From Streptomyces griseicoloratus (GTDB lineage Bacteria > Actinomycetota > Actinomycetes > Streptomycetales > Streptomycetaceae), in NCBI RefSeq assembly GCF_014534645.1, contig NZ_JACVQF010000224.1, forward strand, positions 62,001-126,000: a DNA stretch of 64,000 bases, read 5' to 3'. Below, piece by piece: positions 9,001 through 15,942 of the stretch. Numbering within the stretch: the first letter of the stretch is position 1; each line of letters begins with the position of its first letter. A program made the position numbers and the translations under genes. Under the pieces are notes generated by a model that saw nothing but the letters and a program-made list of their open reading frames with translations, was not told where the DNA came from and ran no database searches.

Positions 9001-10055
9001 GGGACATGCTGGTCTCGCCCAACAGCTTCTCCACCCCGATCCTGCAGCGCGCCTTCGGCTTCCCCGGCGAGATGGTGGAGTCCGGCTACCCGCGCAACGA
9101 CGTCCTGCGGCTGCCCGGCATGGAGCAGCGGGAGCAGGAGATCCGGCGGCGCATCGGGCTGCCCGAGGGCAAGCGGGTCGTGATGTACGCGCCCACCTGG
9201 CGCGACGACCAGTACTACGCGCCCGGCAAGTACAAGCTCGACTTCCGCATCGACCTGGCCGACGCCCGCAACCGGCTGGGCGCCGAGCACGTCCTGCTGG
9301 TCCGCCGCCACCCCAACGTCGTGGACCCGGTGCCGGGCGCCGGTGACGGATTCGTCTACGACGTCTCCGACTACCCGGACATGGCCGACCTCTCCCTGAT
9401 CACCGACGTGATGATCACGGACTACTCCTCCCTGATGTTCGACTACGTCAACACCGGGCGGCCGATCCTCTTCTTCACCTACGACCTCGACCACTACCGC
9501 GACACCCTGCGCGGTTTCTACTTCGACTTCGAGAGCAGCGCCCCCGGCCCCCTCCTCTACACCTCCGAGGACCTGGTGTCGGCCATCGAGCAGATCGACC
9601 GGATCCAGGAGGTCTACGCCGAGCGCTATCGCTGGTTCCAGAACGAGTTCTGCGACCTGGACGACGGGTACGCCGCCGCGCGTCTCGCCGACCGGATGCT
9701 GGTGGCGGGCGGTGACCTCGCGCCCGGACAGGCGATGGCACCCGCCGTCGGCACCGTCGACACCCGGCACACGGGCCGGCCGATGACACCGGTCCAGGGT
9801 CCCGCCGGGAGCTGGTTCACCGCCCCTCGCCGGCCGGCCCGCCCCGAGCCCGGCCCGGCGCCGCTCAACGGCACGTTGCCCGCCCAGCCCGTCCCGGCAC
9901 ACGCCATCGCGCCGCAGCCGCAGCAGCCGTACCCGCACCAGCAGCCGAACCCGCAGGTGCCGGAGCTCATGCCGGCGAGGTTCCAGCAGCCGGGCGAACC
10001 GGTCGGGCAGCCACCGCTCAACGGAGACCGGACCTACGAAGGCGCGATCGTATGA
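6090..10055 (+). CDS. GT2 glycosyltransferase fused to TagF-type glycerophosphotransferase
   Basis: A 1321-residue bifunctional enzyme. TTG at 6090 follows TAGGAG by six bases; GTG at 6093 is an alternative. Residues 1-230 are a GT2 domain: RLSIVVPFQDVETYLAECLESI, then VDDGSTDGS, and an acidic metal motif in AFVDGDDVIP. The middle (about 350-800) is strand-rich and unassigned. From about 845 to 1210 is a CDP-glycerol:poly(glycerophosphate) glycerophosphotransferase domain, with VVQTWHGTPLKKIGHD near 934, YAPTWRDDQYY near 1032, and DVMITDYSSLMFDY near 1110. A Pro/Gln-rich tail of about 100 residues ends the protein. It probably extends a sugar/glycerol-phosphate wall teichoic acid at the inner membrane face. 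The LCP gene lies divergently upstream. Confidence 0.88.
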   Translation: MVDRPRLSIVVPFQDVETYLAECLESIARQSFRDFEVILVDDGSTDGSSRIAADFCAADPRFRMIRQEAHGPGHARNTGLRAMHPQGEFLAFVDGDDVIPEYAYSLLIRTLEESDSDFVSGNVQMMNSTKKWQSPLHKGPMQKNRRGTHITRFEALIYDRTVWNKMFRRSFWDYHFIEFPEGVMYEDSWVNMYAHFRAAKVDVITDIVYFWRRREGGAAPSITQRHSELSNLRDRVAAVQSVSRFLAERRSRQYEESKRKYDLACLKSDLMLHLKVLPDADEEYRQAFMQWANEFLDEADLTIIDELPADARVKWLLVREWRLAELLDVIEFERRGGPMPVQRRWHRYLKYPYLGDREVGLDKKAFRLDKELSLHGSLSGARWSTNGDLLTLTGTAYVRFINVHKKHMSVKAIALRNKKQGRMVITTAKTTYAPQATEHSNQNRYCYDWAGFEARIDTTRLKRKGQWVEGTWDVAAGVLSRGLFRYRGIDRGGAGSAANPPYKYVDKNTRILPVFLQGKLKLRVEVVRCRITGHRLVGDQLELRGVYLGPKVPEWGKLRVTSLSGAGRHDGKVYFTPGGEGWCTFAARLPLRSLVPGFRADAQADTDIPQSWSMGSNGWKTTLHVEGRKMTIYPVMAEETTDGHYRMPASLQTREGDREVVVHRNGSGYLVLFERATLPTVTDFAWHEDGSLVIHGRYLAADRLSPREYQDAHIVVRSRAHGAERDVPLEWNGNEFRCVVTPAAMRTLAGDIPLAAGRWDFFLRRQDLSSVAREDRLEDLMVKIEQDLIRSFPEEYEEDERRYELQAEAYDRLSLLVHSAMPDNARGPYRQKLLRTKAYPAARRQKVRPAVLFDAFKGTQYSDSPRALHEELLRRGTDLEHLWVVRDDQVQVPPTAIPIRMWSPEWYEALATSRYVVANNHLPDWFQRRDGQIVVQTWHGTPLKKIGHDIESIHFADRRYLERVEKEVQNWDMLVSPNSFSTPILQRAFGFPGEMVESGYPRNDVLRLPGMEQREQEIRRRIGLPEGKRVVMYAPTWRDDQYYAPGKYKLDFRIDLADARNRLGAEHVLLVRRHPNVVDPVPGAGDGFVYDVSDYPDMADLSLITDVMITDYSSLMFDYVNTGRPILFFTYDLDHYRDTLRGFYFDFESSAPGPLLYTSEDLVSAIEQIDRIQEVYAERYRWFQNEFCDLDDGYAAARLADRMLVAGGDLAPGQAMAPAVGTVDTRHTGRPMTPVQGPAGSWFTAPRRPARPEPGPAPLNGTLPAQPVPAHAIAPQPQQPYPHQQPNPQVPELMPARFQQPGEPVGQPPLNGDRTYEGAIV

Positions 10056-10129
10056 CGTCGGCGGCTCAGCCGGACGGCGGACCGCGGGCGTGCCCGGCCG
10101 AGCCGGACGGCTCCGACGTTCCATGACCG

Positions 10130-10180
10130 CCCCGTCGTCCCCGTTCCCGGTGCCCGGTCCGCTCCCCGTTCACGACGGGG
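10130..10180 (+). terminator. Weak inverted repeat after the polymerase gene
   Basis: CCCCGTCGT at 10130-10138 is complementary to ACGACGGGG at 10172-10180 with a 33-base spacer. It lies between convergent genes and could end transcription from either side. The large loop makes it a weak call. Confidence 0.25.
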
Positions 10181-10206
10181 GAGCCGGGTGCCGCTTCGGT
10201 GTGGCC

Positions 10207-11118
10207 TCAGCCGGTGTCCACACCGATCAGCAGCGCCCGGTGGTCGGAGACGCCGGTTTCGCGCACCGCGCAGCCGGACCGGGGCAGTCCGGTGAACAGG
10301 TAGTCGAGTTTGTGGCCGGACACATGCGTCGGGCGCCCCGACCGGTCGGTTGCGGATGCCTGGTCGCACTCCCGGTAGGCGCGGTAGGCGGCGGACGGCC
10401 ACACCCAGCTCGACGGGTTGCGCCGGCCGGGCGGGTTCACGTTGAAGTCGCCGCCGAACACGGTGCGCCGCTGAGGCACGGCCGCGATCAGCGCTTCGAG
10501 CTGGTCGTCGCGGTACTCCCGACCGGGGTGCGCCCGGTCGCCGCCCGGCACACTCAGATGGGCGTTGCACACCCGGACGCCGACCGCCGCGACCGTCGCG
10601 CACAGAATGCCGCGGCGCAGTCCGACCTCGGGCTGGAGCGAGGGCACCGACCGCACCGAGGACAGCGGCCGGGCCGAGAGCAGGGCGAGGCCGGCGATGC
10701 CCTGTCCGCGTCCCTCGCAGCGGACCGTGCCGGTGCGCCCGGCGCTGTCGCGCCAGGTGTAGGGCCGGAAGGACAGCCGCCAGGACCCGCCGAGCGCCCT
10801 GCGCACGGACTCGGCGTGCGTGGCGCAGGCCTCCTGGAGCAGTACGACGTCGGCACCGTCGTCGACGAGCCGTTCCACCGCCCGCCGTTTGGCGGCGGCA
10901 CTGCCGGTGTCCGCGCAACCCCACTGCCGGACGCCGCACATGTTCCAGGTCGCCACCGTCAGCGTGCGGTCCGCCGCGCGCAGCCGCGCATCGCCCATGG
11001 CGGTCCGCACCAGCGGCAACGCGGCGAGGACGGCCGACAGAGCGAGCACCGAGGCCACGGCGAGGACGCCGCGGCGTCGGCGAAGGCGGGGCGGGAGCGG
11101 GAAGGCCACCAGAGGCAT
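10207..11118 (-). CDS. Endonuclease/exonuclease/phosphatase-fold protein, membrane anchored
   Basis: A 303-residue protein from the ATG at 11118. A basic stretch (LPPRLRRRRG) precedes one hydrophobic segment (VLAVASVLALSAVLAALPLV), so the C-terminal domain should face outside or be released. The domain has EEP-superfamily motifs: VATWNMCG (Asn), DVVLLQEAC (metal-binding Glu), NAHLSVPGGD (His), VFGGDFNVNP (Asp/Asn pair) and a terminal SDHRALLI (Asp-His). The superfamily cleaves phosphodiesters in DNA, RNA, phosphoinositides or sphingolipids; the substrate cannot be chosen here. A longer in-frame reading to 11208 overlaps the divergent gene at 11190 and lacks support. Proximity to a glycerol-phosphate polymerase makes a polymer phosphodiesterase worth considering. 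Confidence 0.8.
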   Translation of the reverse strand: MPLVAFPLPPRLRRRRGVLAVASVLALSAVLAALPLVRTAMGDARLRAADRTLTVATWNMCGVRQWGCADTGSAAAKRRAVERLVDDGADVVLLQEACATHAESVRRALGGSWRLSFRPYTWRDSAGRTGTVRCEGRGQGIAGLALLSARPLSSVRSVPSLQPEVGLRRGILCATVAAVGVRVCNAHLSVPGGDRAHPGREYRDDQLEALIAAVPQRRTVFGGDFNVNPPGRRNPSSWVWPSAAYRAYRECDQASATDRSGRPTHVSGHKLDYLFTGLPRSGCAVRETGVSDHRALLIGVDTG

Positions 11119-11189
11119 CCCGACATCATGGCCGATCAGCCGATTCGACGCCAATACGACGATCTGCCCCTGAGACTGGAGTTCCGTAC

Positions 11190-12686
11190 ATGTCCAAAAA
11201 GCCCTCAAGCGGGCGGAAGCTGTTCAACGGGATCGAGGCGTCGGGGGCGTTTCCCGTCGAGTACCGGTTCTCCCACGCCAAGAGCGGCAACCGCCACCTC
11301 GTCGTCGTGTTCGCCAACTTCTCGGCGCCCGAGGACTACGGGTGGTCCAACGGTGTCTTCGACAACGTGCGCGCCAACATCCTGTGGATCCGCGACCGCT
11401 TCGATGGGATGAACGCCTACTACCTGTGCCGCAACATGGACTTCGGCCTGGCGGACTCGGTACAGACCCTCATCTCCAACGTGATGAGGTCGCTGCGGCT
11501 CACCCCGGACCAGGTCACCCTGTGGGGCGGGTCGAAGGGCGGCAGCGCCGCGCTGTACTTCGGACTGCGCTACGGCTACCGGAACATCGTGGCCATCGTC
11601 CCGCAGTTCCTCATCGGCGACGCCCTGGAGAAGCGGCACCCCAAGGTGTCCGCCTACATGCTCGGCGAGGGGGCGCCCGCGCACAACGCACGGGTCCTGG
11701 ACGCGCTCCTGCCCGACCTGGTACGGGCGCAGGCGAACCCGGGGGCCAACATCTACGTGCTCTCCTCCCCGCAGGACGAGCACTACAGCGTGCAGGTGGA
11801 GCCGTTCCTCGGCATGTTCCAGGGGTACGAGAACTTCAACTTCATGTACAGCGAATCGCCGACGATCACCGGTCACGCCACGGTGACGCGACGGAACGTG
11901 CCGGCACTGGTCGGTCTGCTGAACCTGCTGGCCGACGGCTACGCCCCGCGCCTGGGCTTCGTGCGGCACGCCGCCGAGGAGTTCGACCGCGACCAGTCGG
12001 ACATCGACGCCTACCTCTCCGCCACCTCCAAGGTGCAGAACGCCGACGCCTTCGCGCCCCCCGTGGTCACGGCGCCCGGATACAACAGCGAGGTGCCCGT
12101 CACCGGCCCCCGCTTCGCCGGCACGGCCCCGGGGGCGGTGCGGGTGAGCATGTGGGAGAACGGCAAGTTCGTGGCGTCGCCGGAGGTCGCCGCAGACGGC
12201 ACCTGGTTCTGGGAGCCGGTCAAGCCGTGGGCCACGGGCAAGCACCTGGTCAAGATCTTCGCGGTGGACCCGGCGGGCTTCCACTCGGCCCGCGTCGAGG
12301 TCCCCTTCACGGTGGTGGAGGGCGCTCCGGGTCCGGTCGCCCACACCCCCGTCGCCCCGGCGGCGGCCGCCGGCACACTCCTCCATCCGCCGGTGGTCTC
12401 GGTGCCCGGACCGCAGCAGCAGGTGGGGACGTCGGTCGGGTTCCACGGCACCGCGCCGGGCGCCGTGGAGGTCCGGTTCCGGGAGAACGGCGTGCTCCTG
12501 GGCGCGGCGGCCGTCGCGCCGGACGGGATCTGGGGCTGGGACGCGGGCTGGCCGTGGCCGGAGGGGCCGCACCTGGTCGAGGTCGTCGCCGTGGACCCGG
12601 GCGGCATGGAGTCCCCGCCCGCCCCGGCCGGCTTCACCGTCCTCAACGCCCCCGCGCCCGCCGGGTACTACACGCCGCGGTACTGA
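11190..12686 (+). CDS. Asp2/XcbB-like hydrolase with two Ig-like domains, paralogue 1
   Basis: A 498-residue protein, ATG preceded by GGAG at 8 bases. Residues 1-275 resemble an alpha/beta-hydrolase: a nucleophile elbow WGGSKGGSAALYF (Ser115), an acidic loop SSPQDEHY (Asp196), and a His in ITGHATVTRR (His229). The same three residues occur in both downstream paralogues, so they are a candidate catalytic triad. Residues about 289-377 and 400-487 are two Ig-like repeats, each ending in a HLVxVxAVDP phrase. The C-terminus is AGYYTPRY. No signal peptide is present. The closest remembered families are accessory-secretion Asp2 and XcbB/CpsF capsule proteins; that link is by motif only. It is the first of three tandem copies. 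Confidence 0.7.
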   Translation: MSKKPSSGRKLFNGIEASGAFPVEYRFSHAKSGNRHLVVVFANFSAPEDYGWSNGVFDNVRANILWIRDRFDGMNAYYLCRNMDFGLADSVQTLISNVMRSLRLTPDQVTLWGGSKGGSAALYFGLRYGYRNIVAIVPQFLIGDALEKRHPKVSAYMLGEGAPAHNARVLDALLPDLVRAQANPGANIYVLSSPQDEHYSVQVEPFLGMFQGYENFNFMYSESPTITGHATVTRRNVPALVGLLNLLADGYAPRLGFVRHAAEEFDRDQSDIDAYLSATSKVQNADAFAPPVVTAPGYNSEVPVTGPRFAGTAPGAVRVSMWENGKFVASPEVAADGTWFWEPVKPWATGKHLVKIFAVDPAGFHSARVEVPFTVVEGAPGPVAHTPVAPAAAAGTLLHPPVVSVPGPQQQVGTSVGFHGTAPGAVEVRFRENGVLLGAAAVAPDGIWGWDAGWPWPEGPHLVEVVAVDPGGMESPPAPAGFTVLNAPAPAGYYTPRY

Positions 12687-12733
12687 CCCACCGACGCCCG
12701 CCGATCCGCACAACTCACGACTGGAAGCCGCAC

Positions 12734-14320
12734 ATGCCCAAAGCAGCGTCGAAGGGGCGCCAGATCATCACCGGGATCGACACGTCCGGTGCGCACCCCG
12801 TCGAGTACCGGTTCGCCCACGCCAAGAAGGGCAACCGCCACCTGACGGTGGTGTTCGCCAACCTCGCGGCCCCGGACGACTACGGCTGGTCCACCGGTGT
12901 CCTCGACGACCTGCGGTCGAACATCCTGTGGATCCGTGACCGCTTCGACGGCGGACTCACCTACTACCTGTGCAGGGAGATGGACTTCTCCGTCGAGAGA
13001 TCCGTCATCGACCTCATCGCGAAGGTGGTGAAGGCCCTCGGCCTGACCCCGGACGACGTGACGCTCTGGGGCAGTTCGAAGGGCGCCAGCGCCGCCCTCT
13101 ACTTCGGGCTGCGGTACGGGTTCCGGAACATCGTCGCGTGCGTGCCGCAGTTCCTCATCGGCACCTTCGTACGGGAGACGTATCCGAAGGTCGGCCGGTC
13201 CATGCTCGGCGAAGGGCTCCCGGAGGAGAACGCGAGGGTCCTCGACGCCATCCTCCCCGACCTGCTGCGGGCGGGCGCCAGCCCCGAGGCGAACATCTAC
13301 CTGGTGTCGTCGCCGCAGGACGAGCAGTACAAGGAGCAGGTCGAGCCCTTCCTGGAACTGCTGCGGCGCTACCCGAACTTCAACTACATCCACAGCGAGT
13401 CCCCGTTCGTCAAGGAGCACAACCAGGTCACCGTGCGGAACGTGCCGCCGCTCCTGGGCATCGCCTACCTGCTGGTCGAGGGCATCACCCCGCGGCTCGG
13501 CCTGACCCGGCACGGCTACGAGGAGCCCGACCGGGACACGTCGGCCATCGACGACTTCCTCGGCGCGACCGCCAAGGTCAAGAAGGCCGGAGCCTTCCAG
13601 CCTCCCGTGGTCACCGTGCCGGCGGCGGGCGGGCAGCTGCCTGCGACGGGCGCGCGCTTCACCGGGCTCGCCCCGGGGGCGGTGCGGGTGAGCATGTGGG
13701 AGAAGGGCAAGTTCCTGGCCTCGCCCCCGGTCGCCGCCGACGGGACCTGGTCCTGGGAGCCGTCCAAGCCCTGGGCCAAGGGGGAGCACCGCGTCAAGAT
13801 CTTCGCGGTGGATCCGGCGGGCTTCCATTCGGCGACGACGGAGGTGCCCTTCACGGTGACGGACGGGGCCGCCGCCGCACCCGCCGGCGCCGTGCCGGCC
13901 GGCGCGGCGCCCGCCGCGGGCCACGGCATGCCGACGGGCGTGGGCGGCCCGATCCCGCCCGGCCCGGGCGCCGGGCCCGGCGTGCAGGGTGCGCGGCCCG
14001 CGTTCCCGCGCGTGCAGCCTCCCGTCGTCTCCCTGCCCGCGGCGCACCAGCAGGTGGCGGGCACGGCGGTCGGCTTCCGCGGCATCGCCCCTGGCACGGT
14101 GCAGGTCCGTTTCCGGGAGAACGGCGCGCTGCTGGGCGCGAACGGGGTCCGGCCGGACGGGACCTGGGCCTGGGAACCGGGCTGGCCGTGGTCGGAGGGC
14201 GCGCACCTGGTCGAGGTCGTCGCGGTGGACGCCGGCGGCATGGAGTCCGAGCCCGCCCGGATCCCCTTCACCGTCACCCCCGCGTCCGCCCCGGCCGGAT
14301 ATTTCACGCCGCGGTACTGA
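12734..14320 (+). CDS. Asp2/XcbB-like hydrolase with two Ig-like domains, paralogue 2
   Basis: A 528-residue paralogue starting at ATG 12734, with GGAAG six bases upstream. The elbow is WGSSKGASAALYF, followed by SSPQDEQYKEQVEPF and VKEHNQVTVRN, so Ser, Asp and His are retained although the elbow loses one Gly. Two Ig-like domains are joined by a longer Pro/Ala/Gly linker than in paralogue 1, and the protein ends AGYFTPRY. It starts 47 bp after the previous stop and is probably cotranscribed. The bases before the start (CTGGAAGCCGCAC) and the first codons (ATGCCCAAAGC) closely match those of paralogue 3, which points to a relatively recent duplication that included the translation signal. Confidence 0.7.
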   Translation: MPKAASKGRQIITGIDTSGAHPVEYRFAHAKKGNRHLTVVFANLAAPDDYGWSTGVLDDLRSNILWIRDRFDGGLTYYLCREMDFSVERSVIDLIAKVVKALGLTPDDVTLWGSSKGASAALYFGLRYGFRNIVACVPQFLIGTFVRETYPKVGRSMLGEGLPEENARVLDAILPDLLRAGASPEANIYLVSSPQDEQYKEQVEPFLELLRRYPNFNYIHSESPFVKEHNQVTVRNVPPLLGIAYLLVEGITPRLGLTRHGYEEPDRDTSAIDDFLGATAKVKKAGAFQPPVVTVPAAGGQLPATGARFTGLAPGAVRVSMWEKGKFLASPPVAADGTWSWEPSKPWAKGEHRVKIFAVDPAGFHSATTEVPFTVTDGAAAAPAGAVPAGAAPAAGHGMPTGVGGPIPPGPGAGPGVQGARPAFPRVQPPVVSLPAAHQQVAGTAVGFRGIAPGTVQVRFRENGALLGANGVRPDGTWAWEPGWPWSEGAHLVEVVAVDAGGMESEPARIPFTVTPASAPAGYFTPRY

Positions 14321-14366
14321 CCACCGCCGCGACCGACGTCGAACAACTCATGAGTGGAAGCCACAC

Positions 14367-15878
14367 ATGCCCAAAGCACCGCAAGCACGCGAGCTGATCA
14401 GTGGGATCGACACCTCCGGTGCGTATCCCGTCGAGTACCGGTTCACGCACGCCAAGGGCGGCAACCGCCACCTCGTCGTCGTCTTCGCCAACTTCGGTGT
14501 CACCGACGACTACGGCTGGTCGAACGGCGTCCTCAACCCGGTGCGGGCCAACATCCTGTGGATCCGCGACCGGTTCCGCGGCATGAGGAGCTACTACCTG
14601 TGCGAGGGGATGGACTTCTCCCTGGAGCAGTCCGTGATCGGGGTCATCTCCAAGGTGATGAACGCCCTCGACCTGACCCCGGACCGCGTCACGATGTGGG
14701 GCGGCTCCAAGGGCGGCAGCGCGGCCCTCTACTTCGGCATGCGCTACGGGTTCGGCAACATCGTCTCCATCGTGCCGCAGTTCCTCATCGGCACCTATGT
14801 GCAGACCACCCACCCCAAGACCGCCCGGTTCATGCTGGGCGAGGGAGTGCCGCAGGAGAACGTCCGGATGGTCGACGCGCTCATCCCGGACCTGGTGCGC
14901 TCGGGCGCCGGCCGGCACGCCAACATCTACCTGCTGTCCTCGCCGCAGGACGAGCAGTACAAGGAGCAGGTCGAGCCGTTCCTCGGACTCTTCCAGGGGT
15001 ACGACAACTTCAACTTCATCTACAGCGAGTCCCCCTACATCACCCGCCACTCAGAGGTCACCAGGCGCAACGTCCCCTTCCTCATGGGCCTCATCAACAT
15101 GCTCGCCGACGGGCTTCCCCCGCGACTCGGCATGGTGCGCAACGGGTACGAGGAGCCCGACCGCGACAAGTCGGCCATCGAGGCCTATCTGTCGGACACC
15201 TCGCAGGACAAGCCCAGCGACCTCGCCCTGCCGGTGGTCACCCATCCGGCGCCCAACTCCGAACTGCCCACGGACGGCGTGTACTTCACCGGAGTCGCCA
15301 CGGGCGCCGTACGCGTGAGCCTGTGGGAGCACGGCAAGTTCCTGGGCTCACCGTCCGTGGCCGCGGACGGCACCTGGTCCTGGAAGCTGAGCAAGCCCTG
15401 GAGCAAGGGCAAGCACCTGGTGAAGGCCGTCGCCTGGGACGCGGCCGGCGGTCACACCAAGGGTGTCGCCGTCGCGTTCACCACGGTGGACGGTGCGTCG
15501 GCCGCCGCCATGACCGGAACGCCGGCGCAGGGCGGCACGCCGGGCGGAGCGCCCCGCATGGACGGGCAGGGGCTGCCGCAGTCGCCGACGGTCCAGTCCC
15601 CGCAGGCGTACGAGCAGATCGCGGGGCCGTCGGTGCGCTTCACCGGCCTCGCCCGGGGGGCCGCCCAGGTGGGGTTCCGGGCCGGCGGCACGCTCCTGGG
15701 CGCGAGCCCGGTCGCGGTCGACGGACGGTGGGCCTGGGACTCCGGATGGCCCTGGCAGGAAGGCAGGCACACCGTTGAGGTGTTCGCCGTGGACGCCGCG
15801 GGGACCGAGTCCCCGGCGACCCTGGTGCCGTTCGCCGTCGCGCACGCCACGGCGGGTGCGCCGCACTTCGGCTACTGA
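14367..15878 (+). CDS. Asp2/XcbB-like hydrolase with two Ig-like domains, paralogue 3
   Basis: A 503-residue paralogue, ATG at 14367 with GGAAG at six bases. Motifs are WGGSKGGSAALYFGMRYG, SSPQDEQYKEQVEPF and ITRHSEVTRRN. The two C-terminal Ig-like domains are the most diverged of the three, and the conserved TPRY ending is replaced by APHFGY. No signal peptide or membrane segment is seen. It closes the three-gene run, 46 bp after paralogue 2 and just before a strong hairpin. Divergence in the Ig-like part with conservation of the hydrolase part suggests shared chemistry with different binding or targeting. The biochemical function is unknown. Confidence 0.7.
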   Translation: MPKAPQARELISGIDTSGAYPVEYRFTHAKGGNRHLVVVFANFGVTDDYGWSNGVLNPVRANILWIRDRFRGMRSYYLCEGMDFSLEQSVIGVISKVMNALDLTPDRVTMWGGSKGGSAALYFGMRYGFGNIVSIVPQFLIGTYVQTTHPKTARFMLGEGVPQENVRMVDALIPDLVRSGAGRHANIYLLSSPQDEQYKEQVEPFLGLFQGYDNFNFIYSESPYITRHSEVTRRNVPFLMGLINMLADGLPPRLGMVRNGYEEPDRDKSAIEAYLSDTSQDKPSDLALPVVTHPAPNSELPTDGVYFTGVATGAVRVSLWEHGKFLGSPSVAADGTWSWKLSKPWSKGKHLVKAVAWDAAGGHTKGVAVAFTTVDGASAAAMTGTPAQGGTPGGAPRMDGQGLPQSPTVQSPQAYEQIAGPSVRFTGLARGAAQVGFRAGGTLLGASPVAVDGRWAWDSGWPWQEGRHTVEVFAVDAAGTESPATLVPFAVAHATAGAPHFGY

Positions 15879-15895
15879 CCGCTCCCAGAGCGCGA

Positions 15896-15927
15896 GAAGG
15901 GGCCCCGCCTTCCGGCGGGGCCCCTTC
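15896..15927. terminator. Bidirectional hairpin terminator
   Basis: A perfect 14-bp stem GAAGGGGCCCCGCC with loop TTCC and its complement. It lies between the third hydrolase gene and the convergent fadB gene. The arms start with GAAGG and end with CCTTC, so short pyrimidine runs follow the stem in both directions. Confidence 0.9.
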
Positions 15928-15942
15928 TGCGGCGTACGGGGA

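Noticed and set aside
6489-10124. A 1211-codon open frame opposite the GT2-TagF gene
   Set aside because: The translation is low-complexity (Val/Gly/Arg/Leu/Asp/Gln) with no recognisable motif, while the + strand shows clear enzyme motifs along its full length.
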